Position numbers and translations under genes: made by a program
Notes under the pieces: generated by a model
The model's input: the letters and a program-made list of their open reading frames with translations, nothing else
Told to the model about the DNA's origin: nothing
Database searches by the model: none
Origin: Nucisporomicrobium flavum
Lineage (GTDB): Bacteria > Actinomycetota > Actinomycetes > Mycobacteriales > Micromonosporaceae
Assembly (NCBI RefSeq): GCF_016464385.1
Contig: NZ_JADMLH010000007.1
Coordinates: 240,840 to 304,839, forward strand
Length of the DNA stretch: 64,000 nucleotides
Reading direction: 5' to 3'
In this document: positions 43,431-51,334 of the stretch, one piece after another
How positions within the stretch are numbered: the stretch's first letter is position 1
How the letters are laid out: each line of letters begins with the position of its first letter

Positions 43431-46211
43431 TCACAGGGCGGTCTGGTAGGCCAGCACCCCCCGGTTGATCGCCGTCATCGCCTTCCGGGCCGTCTCCCGC
43501 ACCCCCGGCGACGCCGACGACGCGTCCTTGAGCTGCGCGAGCAGGTCCAGCACCTGCCGGGCCCAGCGCACGAAGTCGCCCGCCGGCATGTCCGACTCGT
43601 AGTTGTGGCCGCTCGCCAGCACCCGGGCCAACGGCTCACCGCGGGCCCAGCGGTAGATCGGCCAGACGAAGCCCGGGTCGGGTTCGCGGGTCAGCGACAG
43701 CCCGTGCGCCGCCTCCTGCGACTCGATCTCCGCCCACAGCTTCTGGCAGGCGTCGACCGCCGCCGTGGTGGCGCCCTTGGGCACCGAGGCCCGTTCGTCG
43801 CCCTCGCGGCGGGACTCGTACAGCACCATGGACACGGCCGCCGCCAGCTCCTCCGGCTCGAGGCCCTCCCAGACGCCCCGGCGCAGGCATTCCGCGACGA
43901 GCAGGTCCGCCTCCGTCCAGATGCGGCCCAGCATCCGTCCCGGTTCGGTGACCTCGCCGTCCTCGGACAGGTAGCCACGTTCGGTGAGCACCGCGCAGAC
44001 CTGGTCGAACGTCTTGGCCAGCGAACCCGTGCGCCCGGCGACCTTGTCGCGCAGCGCCTCGGTGTCGCGCTGCAGCCGGTGCCGGCGCTCGGCCCAGCGG
44101 GCGTGCTCCTCGCGGTCCGGGCAGGCGTGGCAGGGATGCTGGCGCAGCTGCACCTTGAGCAGCGCGATCTCCGCGTCCTCGCCCGGGGCGCCACGGCTGC
44201 GTCCGCGCCGGCCGCCGGCCCGGTCGTGCCGGTCGAGCCCGGTGGCGCTGACCGAGGCGGCGAGGTCGCGGCGGGCGGCGGGCGAGCGCGGGTTGAAGTG
44301 CTTGGGCACCCGGATGCGGTCCAGGACGTCGACCGCGCCCGGGAAGTCGGCGGGGCTGACCCGGCCGGCCCAGCGGTCCTGCGTCAGTACCAGCGGGCGC
44401 GGCTCGCCGAACCCGCCGGTGGGCGGCTCCAGCACCACGGCGAGGCCGGCCCGACGCCCCTGCGGCACCCGGATGACGTCGCCCACGCGAAGCTTCTCCA
44501 GCGACGACACCGCCGCCGCCCGGCGCTGCGACTGGCCTTGGCGGGCCAGTGCCTTCTCCCGGTCGGCGATCGCGACGCGGATGCCGAAGTACTCGTCGAA
44601 GTCGCCGTGGTGGCAGGCGGCGTCCTGCCCGTACGTCTGCATGGTGTCGACGTTGCGCTGCACCTGCCGGGCCAGACCCACCACCGACCGGTCCGCCTGG
44701 AACTGCGCGAACGACGACTCGAGCAGGTCACGGGACTTGTCCGCGCCCACCGAGCCGACCAGGTTGACGGCCATGTTGTACGAGGGCCGGAAGCTGGACC
44801 GCAACGGGTACGTCCTCGTGGACGCGAGCCCGGCGACGTGCCGCGGGTCGACCTCGGGGCTCCACAGCACCACGGCGTGGCCCTCGACGTCGATGCCGCG
44901 CCGCCCGGCCCGGCCGGTGAGCTGCGTGTACTCCCCCGGCGTCAGGTCCACATGGGCCTCGCCGTTGAACTTGACCAGGCGTTCCAGCACCACGCAGCGG
45001 GCCGGCATGTTGATGCCCAGCGCGAGGGTCTCCGTGGCGAAAACGGCCTTGACCAGGCCCCGCACGAAGCACTCCTCCACGGCCTCCTTGAACGCGGGGA
45101 GCATGCCCGCGTGGTGGGCCGCGACGCCGCGCTCGAGGCCGTCGAGCCACTCCCAGTAGCCGAGCACCGACAGGTCCTCGGCCGGGATGCTCGCCACCTT
45201 CGCCTGGGCGATCTCGCGGATCTCCGCGCGTTCCTCGGGGCCGGTCAGCCGCAGACCGCCGGCGAGGCACTGCTGCACGGCGGCGTCGCAGCCGGCGCGG
45301 CTGAAGATGAACAGGATCGCGGGCAGCAGCCCGGCGCGGTCGAGCCGGTCGACCACCTCGGCCCGCGGCGGTCCCTGCCAGCGCCGGGGCCGGCCACCGC
45401 GGCCCTGCCACCCCGGGCCGGCCGTACGGTCGGTGAGCTCCAGCCGGCGCAGCATCTCGCGGGTGTAGCGCAGCAGCTCCGGGTGCACGTCGTGCTTGCG
45501 GGCCGCGTCGGCGTCGTGGAACAGGTCGAACATGCGCCGGCCGACGAGCATGTGCTGCCACAACGGCACGGGCCGGTGCTCGCTGACCACCACCTCGGTC
45601 TCGCCGCGCACGGTCACCAGCCAGTCGGCGAACTCCTCGTAGTTGCTGACCGTGGCGGACAGGGAGACCAGCGTCACCGAGGCGGGAAGGTGGATGATCA
45701 CCTCTTCCCAGACGGCGCCGCGGAACCGGTCGGCGAGGTAGTGCACCTCGTCCATCACCACGTACGCCAGGCCCTGCAGGGTCGCCGAGCCCGAATAGAG
45801 CATGTTGCGCAGCACCTCGGTGGTCATCACCACCACGGGAGCGTCGCCGTTGATCGCGTTGTCGCCGGTGAGCAGGCCGACGTGCTCGGCGCCGTACCGC
45901 TCGACGAGGTCGTGGTACTTCTGGTTGGAGAGCGCCTTGATCGGGGTGGTGTAGAAGCACTTGCGCCGGGTGCCGGACCCGTCGGCGCGCAGCGCGAGGT
46001 GCACCGCGAACTCCCCGACCACCGTCTTGCCGGCGCCGGTGGGCGCGCACACCAGCACGCCGCTGCCGCGCTCCAGGGCCTCGCAGGCCTGTCGTTGGAA
46101 ATCGTCCAGGTCGAAGCCGACGTCCAGCATGAAGTCGTCGAGGGCCGGGAACTCAGCCACGCGGGCCGCCCGCCTCTTCGACTCCGCATAACGTTCGGCG
46201 GGGCTCGTCAT
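43431..46211 (-). CDS. helY: Ski2/Mtr4-like DEAD/DEAH-box helicase HelY
   Basis: A 926-residue superfamily 2 helicase. Motif I is CAPTGAGKT, motif II MDEVHYL (DEVH), motif III SLSATVSN, motif IV region FIFSRAGCDA and motif VI QLTGRAGRRG. A long basic insert (RARKH-poor, about residues 630-720) contains a Cys cluster HPCHACPDREEH, and a DSHCT-type domain ends the protein. It matches mycobacterial HelY (Rv2092c), which sits beside tatC-tatA-pafCBA in the same order. Its role in RNA or DNA metabolism is not settled. ATG 46211 is chosen; a longer frame to 46253 lacks support. Confidence 0.9.
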   Translation of the reverse strand: MTSPAERYAESKRRAARVAEFPALDDFMLDVGFDLDDFQRQACEALERGSGVLVCAPTGAGKTVVGEFAVHLALRADGSGTRRKCFYTTPIKALSNQKYHDLVERYGAEHVGLLTGDNAINGDAPVVVMTTEVLRNMLYSGSATLQGLAYVVMDEVHYLADRFRGAVWEEVIIHLPASVTLVSLSATVSNYEEFADWLVTVRGETEVVVSEHRPVPLWQHMLVGRRMFDLFHDADAARKHDVHPELLRYTREMLRRLELTDRTAGPGWQGRGGRPRRWQGPPRAEVVDRLDRAGLLPAILFIFSRAGCDAAVQQCLAGGLRLTGPEERAEIREIAQAKVASIPAEDLSVLGYWEWLDGLERGVAAHHAGMLPAFKEAVEECFVRGLVKAVFATETLALGINMPARCVVLERLVKFNGEAHVDLTPGEYTQLTGRAGRRGIDVEGHAVVLWSPEVDPRHVAGLASTRTYPLRSSFRPSYNMAVNLVGSVGADKSRDLLESSFAQFQADRSVVGLARQVQRNVDTMQTYGQDAACHHGDFDEYFGIRVAIADREKALARQGQSQRRAAAVSSLEKLRVGDVIRVPQGRRAGLAVVLEPPTGGFGEPRPLVLTQDRWAGRVSPADFPGAVDVLDRIRVPKHFNPRSPAARRDLAASVSATGLDRHDRAGGRRGRSRGAPGEDAEIALLKVQLRQHPCHACPDREEHARWAERRHRLQRDTEALRDKVAGRTGSLAKTFDQVCAVLTERGYLSEDGEVTEPGRMLGRIWTEADLLVAECLRRGVWEGLEPEELAAAVSMVLYESRREGDERASVPKGATTAAVDACQKLWAEIESQEAAHGLSLTREPDPGFVWPIYRWARGEPLARVLASGHNYESDMPAGDFVRWARQVLDLLAQLKDASSASPGVRETARKAMTAINRGVLAYQTAL

Positions 46212-46297
46212 GACCACAAGGCTAATGCGTGGGTCTGACACAACGGCGGTCATGGCTCGCCGGGCGGTTGCCGACGGGACCGTCGCGACGGCTGGGT

Positions 46298-47044
46298 ATG
46301 GTGCACGGCGTGCCGGATGCCGCCGAATCGACCGCTTTCCCGTCGCGCCGTCAGGTCGACGCCGTGCTCTTCGACTTCCACGGCACGCTGGCCCAGGTCG
46401 AGGACCCGGTGTCCTGGGTGACGGCCGCCGCCGCGGCCTGCGGCGCCGGCCTGGACCGGGGCAGGGCGACGATCCTCGCCGACCGGCTGGTCACGGCCGG
46501 GCGCGCCGGCGGGCCGGTGCCGCGCCGGGTGCCGATCCACCTCGCGGAGCACTGGGCGGACCGTGACCTGTACGAACACAGCCACCGCGCCGCCTACACG
46601 GGCCTCGCGGCCACCGTCGTCCCGGACGTGGAGGGCCTGGCCGACGCCCTGTACGACCGCGGCCTCGACCCCGCGGGCTGGCTGCCGTACGCGGACACCG
46701 AGCCCACCCTGCGCACCCTGCACGACGCGGGCATCAAGGTGGCTGTGGTGAGCAACATCGGCTTCGACATCCGCCCGCACTTCGCCGCGTGGGGGCTGGC
46801 CGGGCTCGTGGACGCGTACGCGCTCTCGTACGAGATCGGCCGCACCAAGCCGGACCCGGCGATCTTCCTGCGGGCCTGCGGCATGCTCGGCGCGGACCCG
46901 GAACGCACGCTGATGGTCGGCGACACCCCGGCCGACGCGGGAGCGGTCCAGGCGGGCTGCGCGGCGCTGGTCCTCCCGGCGGCGGAGCCGGGCCGTTCCA
47001 ACGGCCTGAGCGCGACCCTCGCGCTGGCCGGCTGCGCGGCCTGA
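46298..47044 (+). CDS. HAD-superfamily hydrolase
   Basis: A roughly 248-residue HAD phosphatase-like enzyme. Motif I is VLFDFHGTLA (here the usual DxD is DFH, so the second acid/base Asp is His), motif II VAVVSNIGFDIR, motif III Lys in EIGRTKPDPAIFL and motif IV LMVGDTPADAG. The His at the second position is unusual and may change or lower phosphatase activity. The start may be ATG 46298 or GTG 46310; TATGGT just before the latter could be a -10 and give a leaderless message. It is divergent from helY. Confidence 0.85.
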   Translation: MVHGVPDAAESTAFPSRRQVDAVLFDFHGTLAQVEDPVSWVTAAAAACGAGLDRGRATILADRLVTAGRAGGPVPRRVPIHLAEHWADRDLYEHSHRAAYTGLAATVVPDVEGLADALYDRGLDPAGWLPYADTEPTLRTLHDAGIKVAVVSNIGFDIRPHFAAWGLAGLVDAYALSYEIGRTKPDPAIFLRACGMLGADPERTLMVGDTPADAGAVQAGCAALVLPAAEPGRSNGLSATLALAGCAA

Positions 47045-47054
47045 CGACCAGACC

Positions 47055-47249
47055 TCAGAGGTACGTGTCCACCAGCGTCCCCTGCGTGGCGGAGACGCTG
47101 CGGATGGGCTGCTGCTCGTCCACCGCGGCAACGTGGTCGGCGATGGTCGCCTGGCCACCGGCCTCCGGCGCCTTCTTCGTGGCGGCCGCGTCGGCGGAGC
47201 CGAGGTACGCCTGCGAGAGCACGCTGGAACTGAGCGACCCGACCGACAT
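47055..47249 (-). CDS. Small hypothetical protein (64 aa)
   Basis: A 64-residue frame with a strong Shine-Dalgarno (GGAGGAGG) 4-6 nt before the ATG. The product is Ser/Ala/Thr-rich (MSVGSLSSSVLSQAYLGSAD...) with no membrane helix and ends VDTYL. No family recognised. The good start signal and codon use like the neighbours support a real gene. It lies downstream of the lipid-kinase gene on the same strand and converges with the HAD gene. Confidence 0.7.
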   Translation of the reverse strand: MSVGSLSSSVLSQAYLGSADAAATKKAPEAGGQATIADHVAAVDEQQPIRSVSATQGTLVDTYL

Positions 47250-47320
47250 GCTGCCTCCTCCAGGATGACGCCGCTTACCCCTTCCCGTTCGGCGCGCGGG
47301 CACGGTCGCTGACACCGCGA

Positions 47321-48223
47321 TCAGAGCAGCAACCGTACGGCTCCCGGCTCGCAGCCGATGTCGAGCGGCAGCGCGGCGATCCGCTCGCCGTCGGCGTACC
47401 CGACGATCCCGGGCGCGTCGATGCGCACGCGCCGGGCCCGGAAGCTGTGCACCCGCGGGTCGGTCACGTGGGTGCCGCGCCGCAGGCGGGGCTTGAGCCG
47501 CACGAGGGCGCCGCGCCCGAGGTTCCCGGCGATCACGACGTCGAGCAGGCCGTCGCCGGGGTCGGCGTCCGGGCAGATCCGCATCCCGCCGCCGTAGCTG
47601 GGGCAGTTGCCGACCGCGACGAGCACCCCGGTGAAGCTGTGGTCGGCGCCGTCGATCTCCAGCGAGTAGGGCCGCGCCCGCAGCCGCGCCATCTCCAGCA
47701 TGATCGCCAGGTCGTAGCGGCGGGGGCCGCGCGGCCACCGCATCCGGTTGGCGCGCTCGTTGACGACCGCGTCGAAGCCGGCGGCCAGGACCGCGGCGAA
47801 CCAGCGCACGTCACCCGCCGCGGTGGTCACCCTGGCAAGGTCCACCGCACGGTGCCGCCCGGCACGCAACGCCGCGGCGATCGCCTCCGCGGCCTGCAGA
47901 GGATCCGACGGTACGCCCACTGCGGCCGCGAAGTCGTTGCCGGTGCCGGCGGCGACCACCCCGAACCCGGCCGGCGTACCCGCCACGGCCTGCAGCGCCC
48001 GGTGCAGGGTCCCGTCCCCACCCACCGCGACCAGCGCCGTGACGCCCTCCGCGACCGCCCGGCGGCAGACCTTCTCGGCCTCCTCGCCGGTCCGGGCGTC
48101 CAGTACCCGCACCGGCCGCCCGCCGGCGCCGAGCCGGTCGACGACCCCGGACAGCAGACCGCGGTGCCGGCCGCGCCCCGCCTGGGGGTTGGCCAGCACC
48201 GCGATGTCGTCTCTGCCGCTCAC
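47321..48223 (-). CDS. Diacylglycerol/lipid kinase family protein (DagK/YegS-like)
   Basis: A 300-residue kinase. The N-terminal nucleotide-binding domain has AVLANPQAGRGRHRG, LVAVGGDGTLHRAL (GGDGT) and VVAAGTGNDFAAAV. The C-terminal beta domain has VLVAVGNCPSYGGGMRICPD and PGDGLLDVVIAG. Members phosphorylate diacylglycerol, sphingosine or related lipids. GTG 48223 is preferred to an upstream ATG at 48250; TACATT lies 8 nt before it and could be the -10 of a leaderless message. Confidence 0.88.
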   Translation of the reverse strand: MSGRDDIAVLANPQAGRGRHRGLLSGVVDRLGAGGRPVRVLDARTGEEAEKVCRRAVAEGVTALVAVGGDGTLHRALQAVAGTPAGFGVVAAGTGNDFAAAVGVPSDPLQAAEAIAAALRAGRHRAVDLARVTTAAGDVRWFAAVLAAGFDAVVNERANRMRWPRGPRRYDLAIMLEMARLRARPYSLEIDGADHSFTGVLVAVGNCPSYGGGMRICPDADPGDGLLDVVIAGNLGRGALVRLKPRLRRGTHVTDPRVHSFRARRVRIDAPGIVGYADGERIAALPLDIGCEPGAVRLLL

Positions 48224-48338
48224 AGCCGCCGAATGTACCGGCCGGAGCACCGCGTCATGCCGCCGAAACCGCGCTCCGGTGGCAACGACTTCCCGCCGAC
48301 CGTGGACAGAGGTCTACAACCGGCGAAGAGAACGACAT

Positions 48339-48461
48339 TGAGCCACCGGGCAGCCCGGCCCGATCTGCAAGCATCCGTAGCAACGCCGTGCCGACGTGCG
48401 ATACCACCTGTGTTCCGTCCGCGGTGATCCGCAGATCCCTCGACCACGCCATAGAATGCAC
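48339..48461 (-). pseudogene. IS1380-type transposase remnant (N-terminal fragment)
   Basis: The minus-strand frame reads WSRDLRITADGTQVVSHVGT then ALLRMLADRAGLPGG, which closely resembles the start of IS1380-family transposases (LxVTADGxGVVSHAGxxLLxxLADxxGL). Homology ends at about 48339 and the frame then becomes unrelated. About 35 codons survive from a protein of roughly 450. No terminal inverted repeats were found. It marks an old insertion. Confidence 0.6.
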
Positions 48462-48599
48462 GCCGGCAGTGCCTCCTTAGTAGAGATCCTTGCAGATGTC
48501 GCAGTCACAATTCTCCGCTGCCAGAGATGCGCTTCCGTTTATCTGCACGCCGGTCGAGCGCACCAGTTGATGACCACCGTTAATAACCCGACCAGCGTA

Positions 48600-48950
48600 T
48601 TAGTAGTCCTGAATTACAATCTTTCCCTTGCCACATGTGGAAGCATCAGTATATCCGGCGTATCGACCGTACAAACCGTGAATAACTCTATTCGCCCCGC
48701 CCGTGCCGTGGGCTACCGTGACTTTAGTGTCGACGTCGACGACACCCCAATGGTTCCCACCGCAGGGCCCTGAGGAGATTACCCGGAGGTCGTGATTCGC
48801 GTTTGCGGCGACAATACCCGTACTGCAGTCCGCCAACCACGTTTCGCAGCTACTGCTGGCAGCGAAGGCCGGCGTAGCTACCAAGATTGATCCGAGCAAG
48901 CCGAGGCTGAGTCCTGCGCCAACCAGTCTCTTAGTGCGTCCCGTCTTCAA
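48600..48950 (-). CDS. Secreted small protein of unknown family
   Basis: A roughly 116-residue exported protein. The TTG at 48950 gives LKTGRTKRLVGAGLSLGLLG then SILVATPAFA, a good signal peptide. GGAGG lies 8 nt upstream (48959-48963), and a sigma-70-like promoter lies above that. The mature part has four Cys (SSCETWLADC..., GPCGG, STCGKG), suggesting two disulfides, and Gly-rich beta stretches. No family recognised. An ATG at 48965 is an alternative start. It is AT-richer than its neighbours, which suggests horizontal transfer. Confidence 0.65.
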   Translation of the reverse strand: MKTGRTKRLVGAGLSLGLLGSILVATPAFAASSSCETWLADCSTGIVAANANHDLRVISSGPCGGNHWGVVDVDTKVTVAHGTGGANRVIHGLYGRYAGYTDASTCGKGKIVIQDY

Positions 48951-48989
48951 GGAACCTACCTCCATGATGGTGTGATCGTGAGCGACCAG

Positions 48990-49018
48990 AGAATAACAAC
49001 GCAATTCAAGTCACCCAA
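48990..49018 (-). promoter_or_regulatory. Sigma-70-like promoter of the secreted-protein gene
   Basis: On the minus strand: -35 TTGGGT (49018-49013), a 17-bp spacer, -10 TATTCT (48995-48990). The predicted start near 48983 gives a leader of about 33 nt with GGAGG at 8 nt from the TTG codon. Confidence 0.6.
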
Positions 49019-49265
49019 GTCGACATGGGTGCAGAAGTGACCTTTTCAAGTCTTACAAACATATTTGCACACGTCGATTGGCTCTATGCAGTGAGATTAT
49101 CACATTTCCGTCCGACCTGACTCCCCGTGTCTCACACCCCCGCAGACCACCTCGACTCGCATAGGTGAAGGTGAATGCCCTGACGGGAGGAACCTAGCAT
49201 GGATCAGCGGGGCGCCTCAACCCATGCAGGAACAATTGAGCCGGGGTCGGGAACGGGCCGGTGCG

Positions 49266-49295
49266 GGAAATGCACTTGACATAGGAAATGCACTC
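49266..49295. repeat. 11-bp direct repeat GGAAATGCACT
   Basis: Copies at 49266-49276 and 49285-49295 are separated by 8 bp and flank a TTGACA (49276-49281). It could be a protein-binding site; no gene is obviously controlled. Confidence 0.4.
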
Positions 49296-49311
49296 TTCCC
49301 TGGACAGCAGA

Positions 49312-49336
49312 GCGCCCCCAACAGGATTGGGGGCGC
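49312..49336 (-). terminator. Second hairpin downstream of tatC
   Basis: GCGCCCCCAA (49312-49321) and TTGGGGGCGC (49327-49336) form a perfect 10-bp stem with a 5-nt loop, 52 nt below the tatC stop. With the nearer hairpin it makes a tandem terminator without a U-tract. Confidence 0.65.
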
Positions 49337-49356
49337 GACATACGGAAGGTGCCGAG

Positions 49357-49386
49357 CGATGCCGGCCGGTCCCCCGGCCGGCATCG
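49357..49386 (-). terminator. Terminator hairpin directly after tatC
   Basis: CGATGCCGGCCGG (49357-49369) pairs with CCGGCCGGCATCG (49374-49386): a 13-bp perfect stem with a 4-nt loop. It starts one base after the tatC stop codon. Confidence 0.75.
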
Positions 49387-49387
49387 G

Positions 49388-50350
49388 CTACGTCATGTCG
49401 TCGAAGCGGCTCTCCAGCGGCAGCGGCCGCGCCACGGGCTCGGGCGCCTCCACCGGCGACGGAGCGTCGACGCGGTCGGACACGCCCACCGGGACGCGCT
49501 CCTCCTCCAGCGGCGAGATCTGGTCGTCGTCGAGGTCGCCGTAAATCTCCTTACCGCGGCCCTTGCGCTTGTCGTTGATCGCCGCCACGCCGACCGCGAA
49601 CAGATAGAGCACGACCATGCACGCCGCGAGCAGCGTCATGCCGAACGGGCCGGGGTCCGGCGTGGCGATCGCGGCGAACGCGAACGACAGGAACACCACG
49701 ATCCGCCACCAGCTCATCAGGCGCCGCGCCGTGACCACGCCGGTGAAGTTCAGCATGAGCAGGACGAGCGGGAACTCGAACGCCGCGCCGAAGATCAGCA
49801 GCATGTTCGTCACGAAACCGACGTACGCGCCGACCTCCAGCTGCGTCGTCACGCCCAGGATGCCGGCTTCCTGGATGAACGCCAGGCTGTGCTTGACGAC
49901 GAAGTAGGCCAGCGTGACGCCGCCGACGAACAGCGGGGCCGCGATGCTGACGAAGACGTACGCCCACTTGCGTTCGTGCCGGTGCAGGCCCGGGGCGATG
50001 AACGCCCACAGCTGGAACATCCAGACGGGTGAGCCGACGATCAGGCCGACCCACAGGGCGATCTTCAGCTTGACGATGAGCGGGTCGACGACGCCGAGCA
50101 CGACGAAGTTGCAGACCCGCTCACCCTTGGAGTTGACGATCCAGGAGCTGTCCAGCGAGCAGTACGGCTCCCGCAGGATGTCGAAGACCCAGCCGGAGAT
50201 GATGAAGCCGACGATGAGGCCGGCGACGATGCCGAGCGCCGCCCAGAAGAGCCGGTTACGCAGCTCCCGGACATGGTCGATCAGCGTCATCGAGCCGTCG
50301 GCGGCCTGCTGGAACTTGCTCGGCCCCTGACGGCGCAGGGAGATGGCCAC
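49388..50350 (-). CDS. tatC: Twin-arginine translocase subunit TatC
   Basis: A 320-residue six-TM protein. The N-terminal MTLIDHVRELRNRLFWAALG is the TatC signature (signal-peptide-binding Glu/Arg region). FVVLGVVDPLIVKLKIALWV, PVWMFQLWAFIAPGLHRHER and FEFPLVLLMLNFTGVV are conserved. The C-terminal 70 residues form a charged cytoplasmic tail. With TatA it exports folded proteins with RR signals, such as the protein at 35821-37956. It lies 6 nt after tatA. No tatB is seen nearby. Confidence 0.95.
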   Translation of the reverse strand: MAISLRRQGPSKFQQAADGSMTLIDHVRELRNRLFWAALGIVAGLIVGFIISGWVFDILREPYCSLDSSWIVNSKGERVCNFVVLGVVDPLIVKLKIALWVGLIVGSPVWMFQLWAFIAPGLHRHERKWAYVFVSIAAPLFVGGVTLAYFVVKHSLAFIQEAGILGVTTQLEVGAYVGFVTNMLLIFGAAFEFPLVLLMLNFTGVVTARRLMSWWRIVVFLSFAFAAIATPDPGPFGMTLLAACMVVLYLFAVGVAAINDKRKGRGKEIYGDLDDDQISPLEEERVPVGVSDRVDAPSPVEAPEPVARPLPLESRFDDMT

Positions 50351-50356
50351 GGTGCG

Positions 50357-50722
50357 TCAGCGGTCGTTGGTGCGCTGCACGGGGTCGACGTACGGCTGGG
50401 CCGGCGGCTGCTGCTGGTACGGCTGACCCGGCTGCTGGTACGGCTGACCCGGCTGGTGGTACGGCTGACCCGGCTGCTGCTGGTAGCCCTGCTGCCCGTA
50501 GCCCTGAGGGGCGGCGTTCGGCGGCAGCGGCTGGTGCGAGAACTGCGGCTCGGCCTTCTCGGCGACGTTGGTGTCGTCGTCCACGAGGCCCTTCGTCTCC
50601 GCCTTGATGATCCGCAGCGACCGGCCCAGGGACCGGGCGGCGTCCGGCAGGCGCTTCGCGCCGAACAGCAGCACGAGCACGACAACGAAGACGGCGATGT
50701 GCCATGGCTTGAGGGCGCCCAT
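50357..50722 (-). CDS. tatA: Twin-arginine translocase subunit TatA
   Basis: A 121-residue protein. A short hairpin N-terminus (MGALKPWHIAVFVVVLVLLF) leads to GAKRLPDAARSLGRSLRIIK, the conserved FGxxxLP-amphipathic helix. The C-terminal 50 residues are a Gln/Pro/Tyr/Gly-rich tail made of PGQPYQQ-type repeats (21-bp tandem units), longer than in most TatA proteins. It is the first gene of the tatA-tatC unit. Confidence 0.95.
   Translation of the reverse strand: MGALKPWHIAVFVVVLVLLFGAKRLPDAARSLGRSLRIIKAETKGLVDDDTNVAEKAEPQFSHQPLPPNAAPQGYGQQGYQQQPGQPYHQPGQPYQQPGQPYQQQPPAQPYVDPVQRTNDR
50411..50473 (-). repeat. Three tandem 21-bp units in tatA tail
   Basis: Units 50411-50431, 50432-50452 and 50453-50473 differ by a single base and encode PGQPYQQ-like heptapeptides. 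The copy number is likely to vary among strains. Confidence 0.85.
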
Positions 50723-50869
50723 GGGGAACTCCAGTCGGTTGGATCAGGGTGCGTCAGGACGGTGCGGGGTCCATCGTACGTGTGGTTGTTGCGAGTGACC
50801 CCTGCCGGACCTGTTTGTTTGGCCGCCGGTCCGAGGAATTTTCGGACAACGCGCCGGGAACGCCGCACG

Positions 50870-51160
50870 CTACCACGGCAGCGCGGCACTCTGTGAGGAG
50901 TGTTTACCGTGGGAGGCGCCGCGTCCCGCCTTGATGATGGCGACCTGCTCCTCGGCGATGGTGGCCCGCTCCTGCAGCTCGGCCACCGACCGCTCCAGCG
51001 CGGCGGCGCCGGCCTGCAGCTTCTCGGCCTGCTCGCGGCGCAGCAGCAGCCGCCGCATCGCCCGGTCCAGCGCCGACAGCCGGCCCATCACGGCCATCAC
51101 CGCCGCGCCGAGAATGACGAGCCCGAGCACCACGACGCCGATGACGATCCACAACACCAT
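50870..51160 (-). CDS. Small membrane-anchored coiled-coil protein
   Basis: A 96-residue protein with an N-terminal TM (VLWIVIGVVVLGLVILGAAV) and a coiled coil (LLLRREQAEKLQAGAAALER through AELQERATIAEEQVAIIKAG). No catalytic motif. TAAAGT lies 6-7 nt before the ATG and could be a -10, so it is probably leaderless. It sits between tatA and pafC on the same strand. Function unknown. Confidence 0.75.
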   Translation of the reverse strand: MVLWIVIGVVVLGLVILGAAVMAVMGRLSALDRAMRRLLLRREQAEKLQAGAAALERSVAELQERATIAEEQVAIIKAGRGASHGKHSSQSAALPW

Positions 51161-51236
51161 GGCGGACACTTTAGTGCCTGCCCTGCGGGCCAGGACGGCC
51201 TGCGCCGGGCCCAGCTTCCGCCTCGCGGCACGTGCC

Positions 51237-51271
51237 GGACGGCCGGATACAACCCCGGTATCCGACCGTCC
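51237..51271 (-). terminator. Hairpin downstream of pafBC
   Basis: GGACGG-C-CGGATAC (51237-51250) pairs with GTATCCG-A-CCGTCC (51258-51271): 13 pairs with one C-A mismatch and a 7-nt loop, 63 nt after the pafC stop. Confidence 0.6.
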
Positions 51272-51334
51272 GCCACGCTTGCGACGCGAAACCTCGACCT
51301 CGGCTCGGCGTCGCCCTGGACCGCAGGGCAGGCA

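Larger units (their letters stand above)
48462..49300. other. Lower-GC patch with foreign character
   Basis: This stretch has visibly more A and T than the rest (runs such as GTTAATAAC, ATTACAATC, ATATTTGC). It follows the transposase remnant and contains one secreted-protein gene (48600-48950) and its promoter. From 49019 to 49265 I see no gene. It suggests acquired DNA next to the tat operon. Confidence 0.6.

Noticed and set aside
43431..46211. Helicase as part of a defence system
   Set aside because: Order and similarity match HelY beside tatC-tatA-pafCBA, a conserved housekeeping cluster; no nuclease or methylase is adjacent.
48396..48773. A 125-codon plus-strand frame across the transposase remnant
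   Set aside because: It is antisense to the remnant and the secreted-protein gene, has no ribosome-binding site and no recognisable features.
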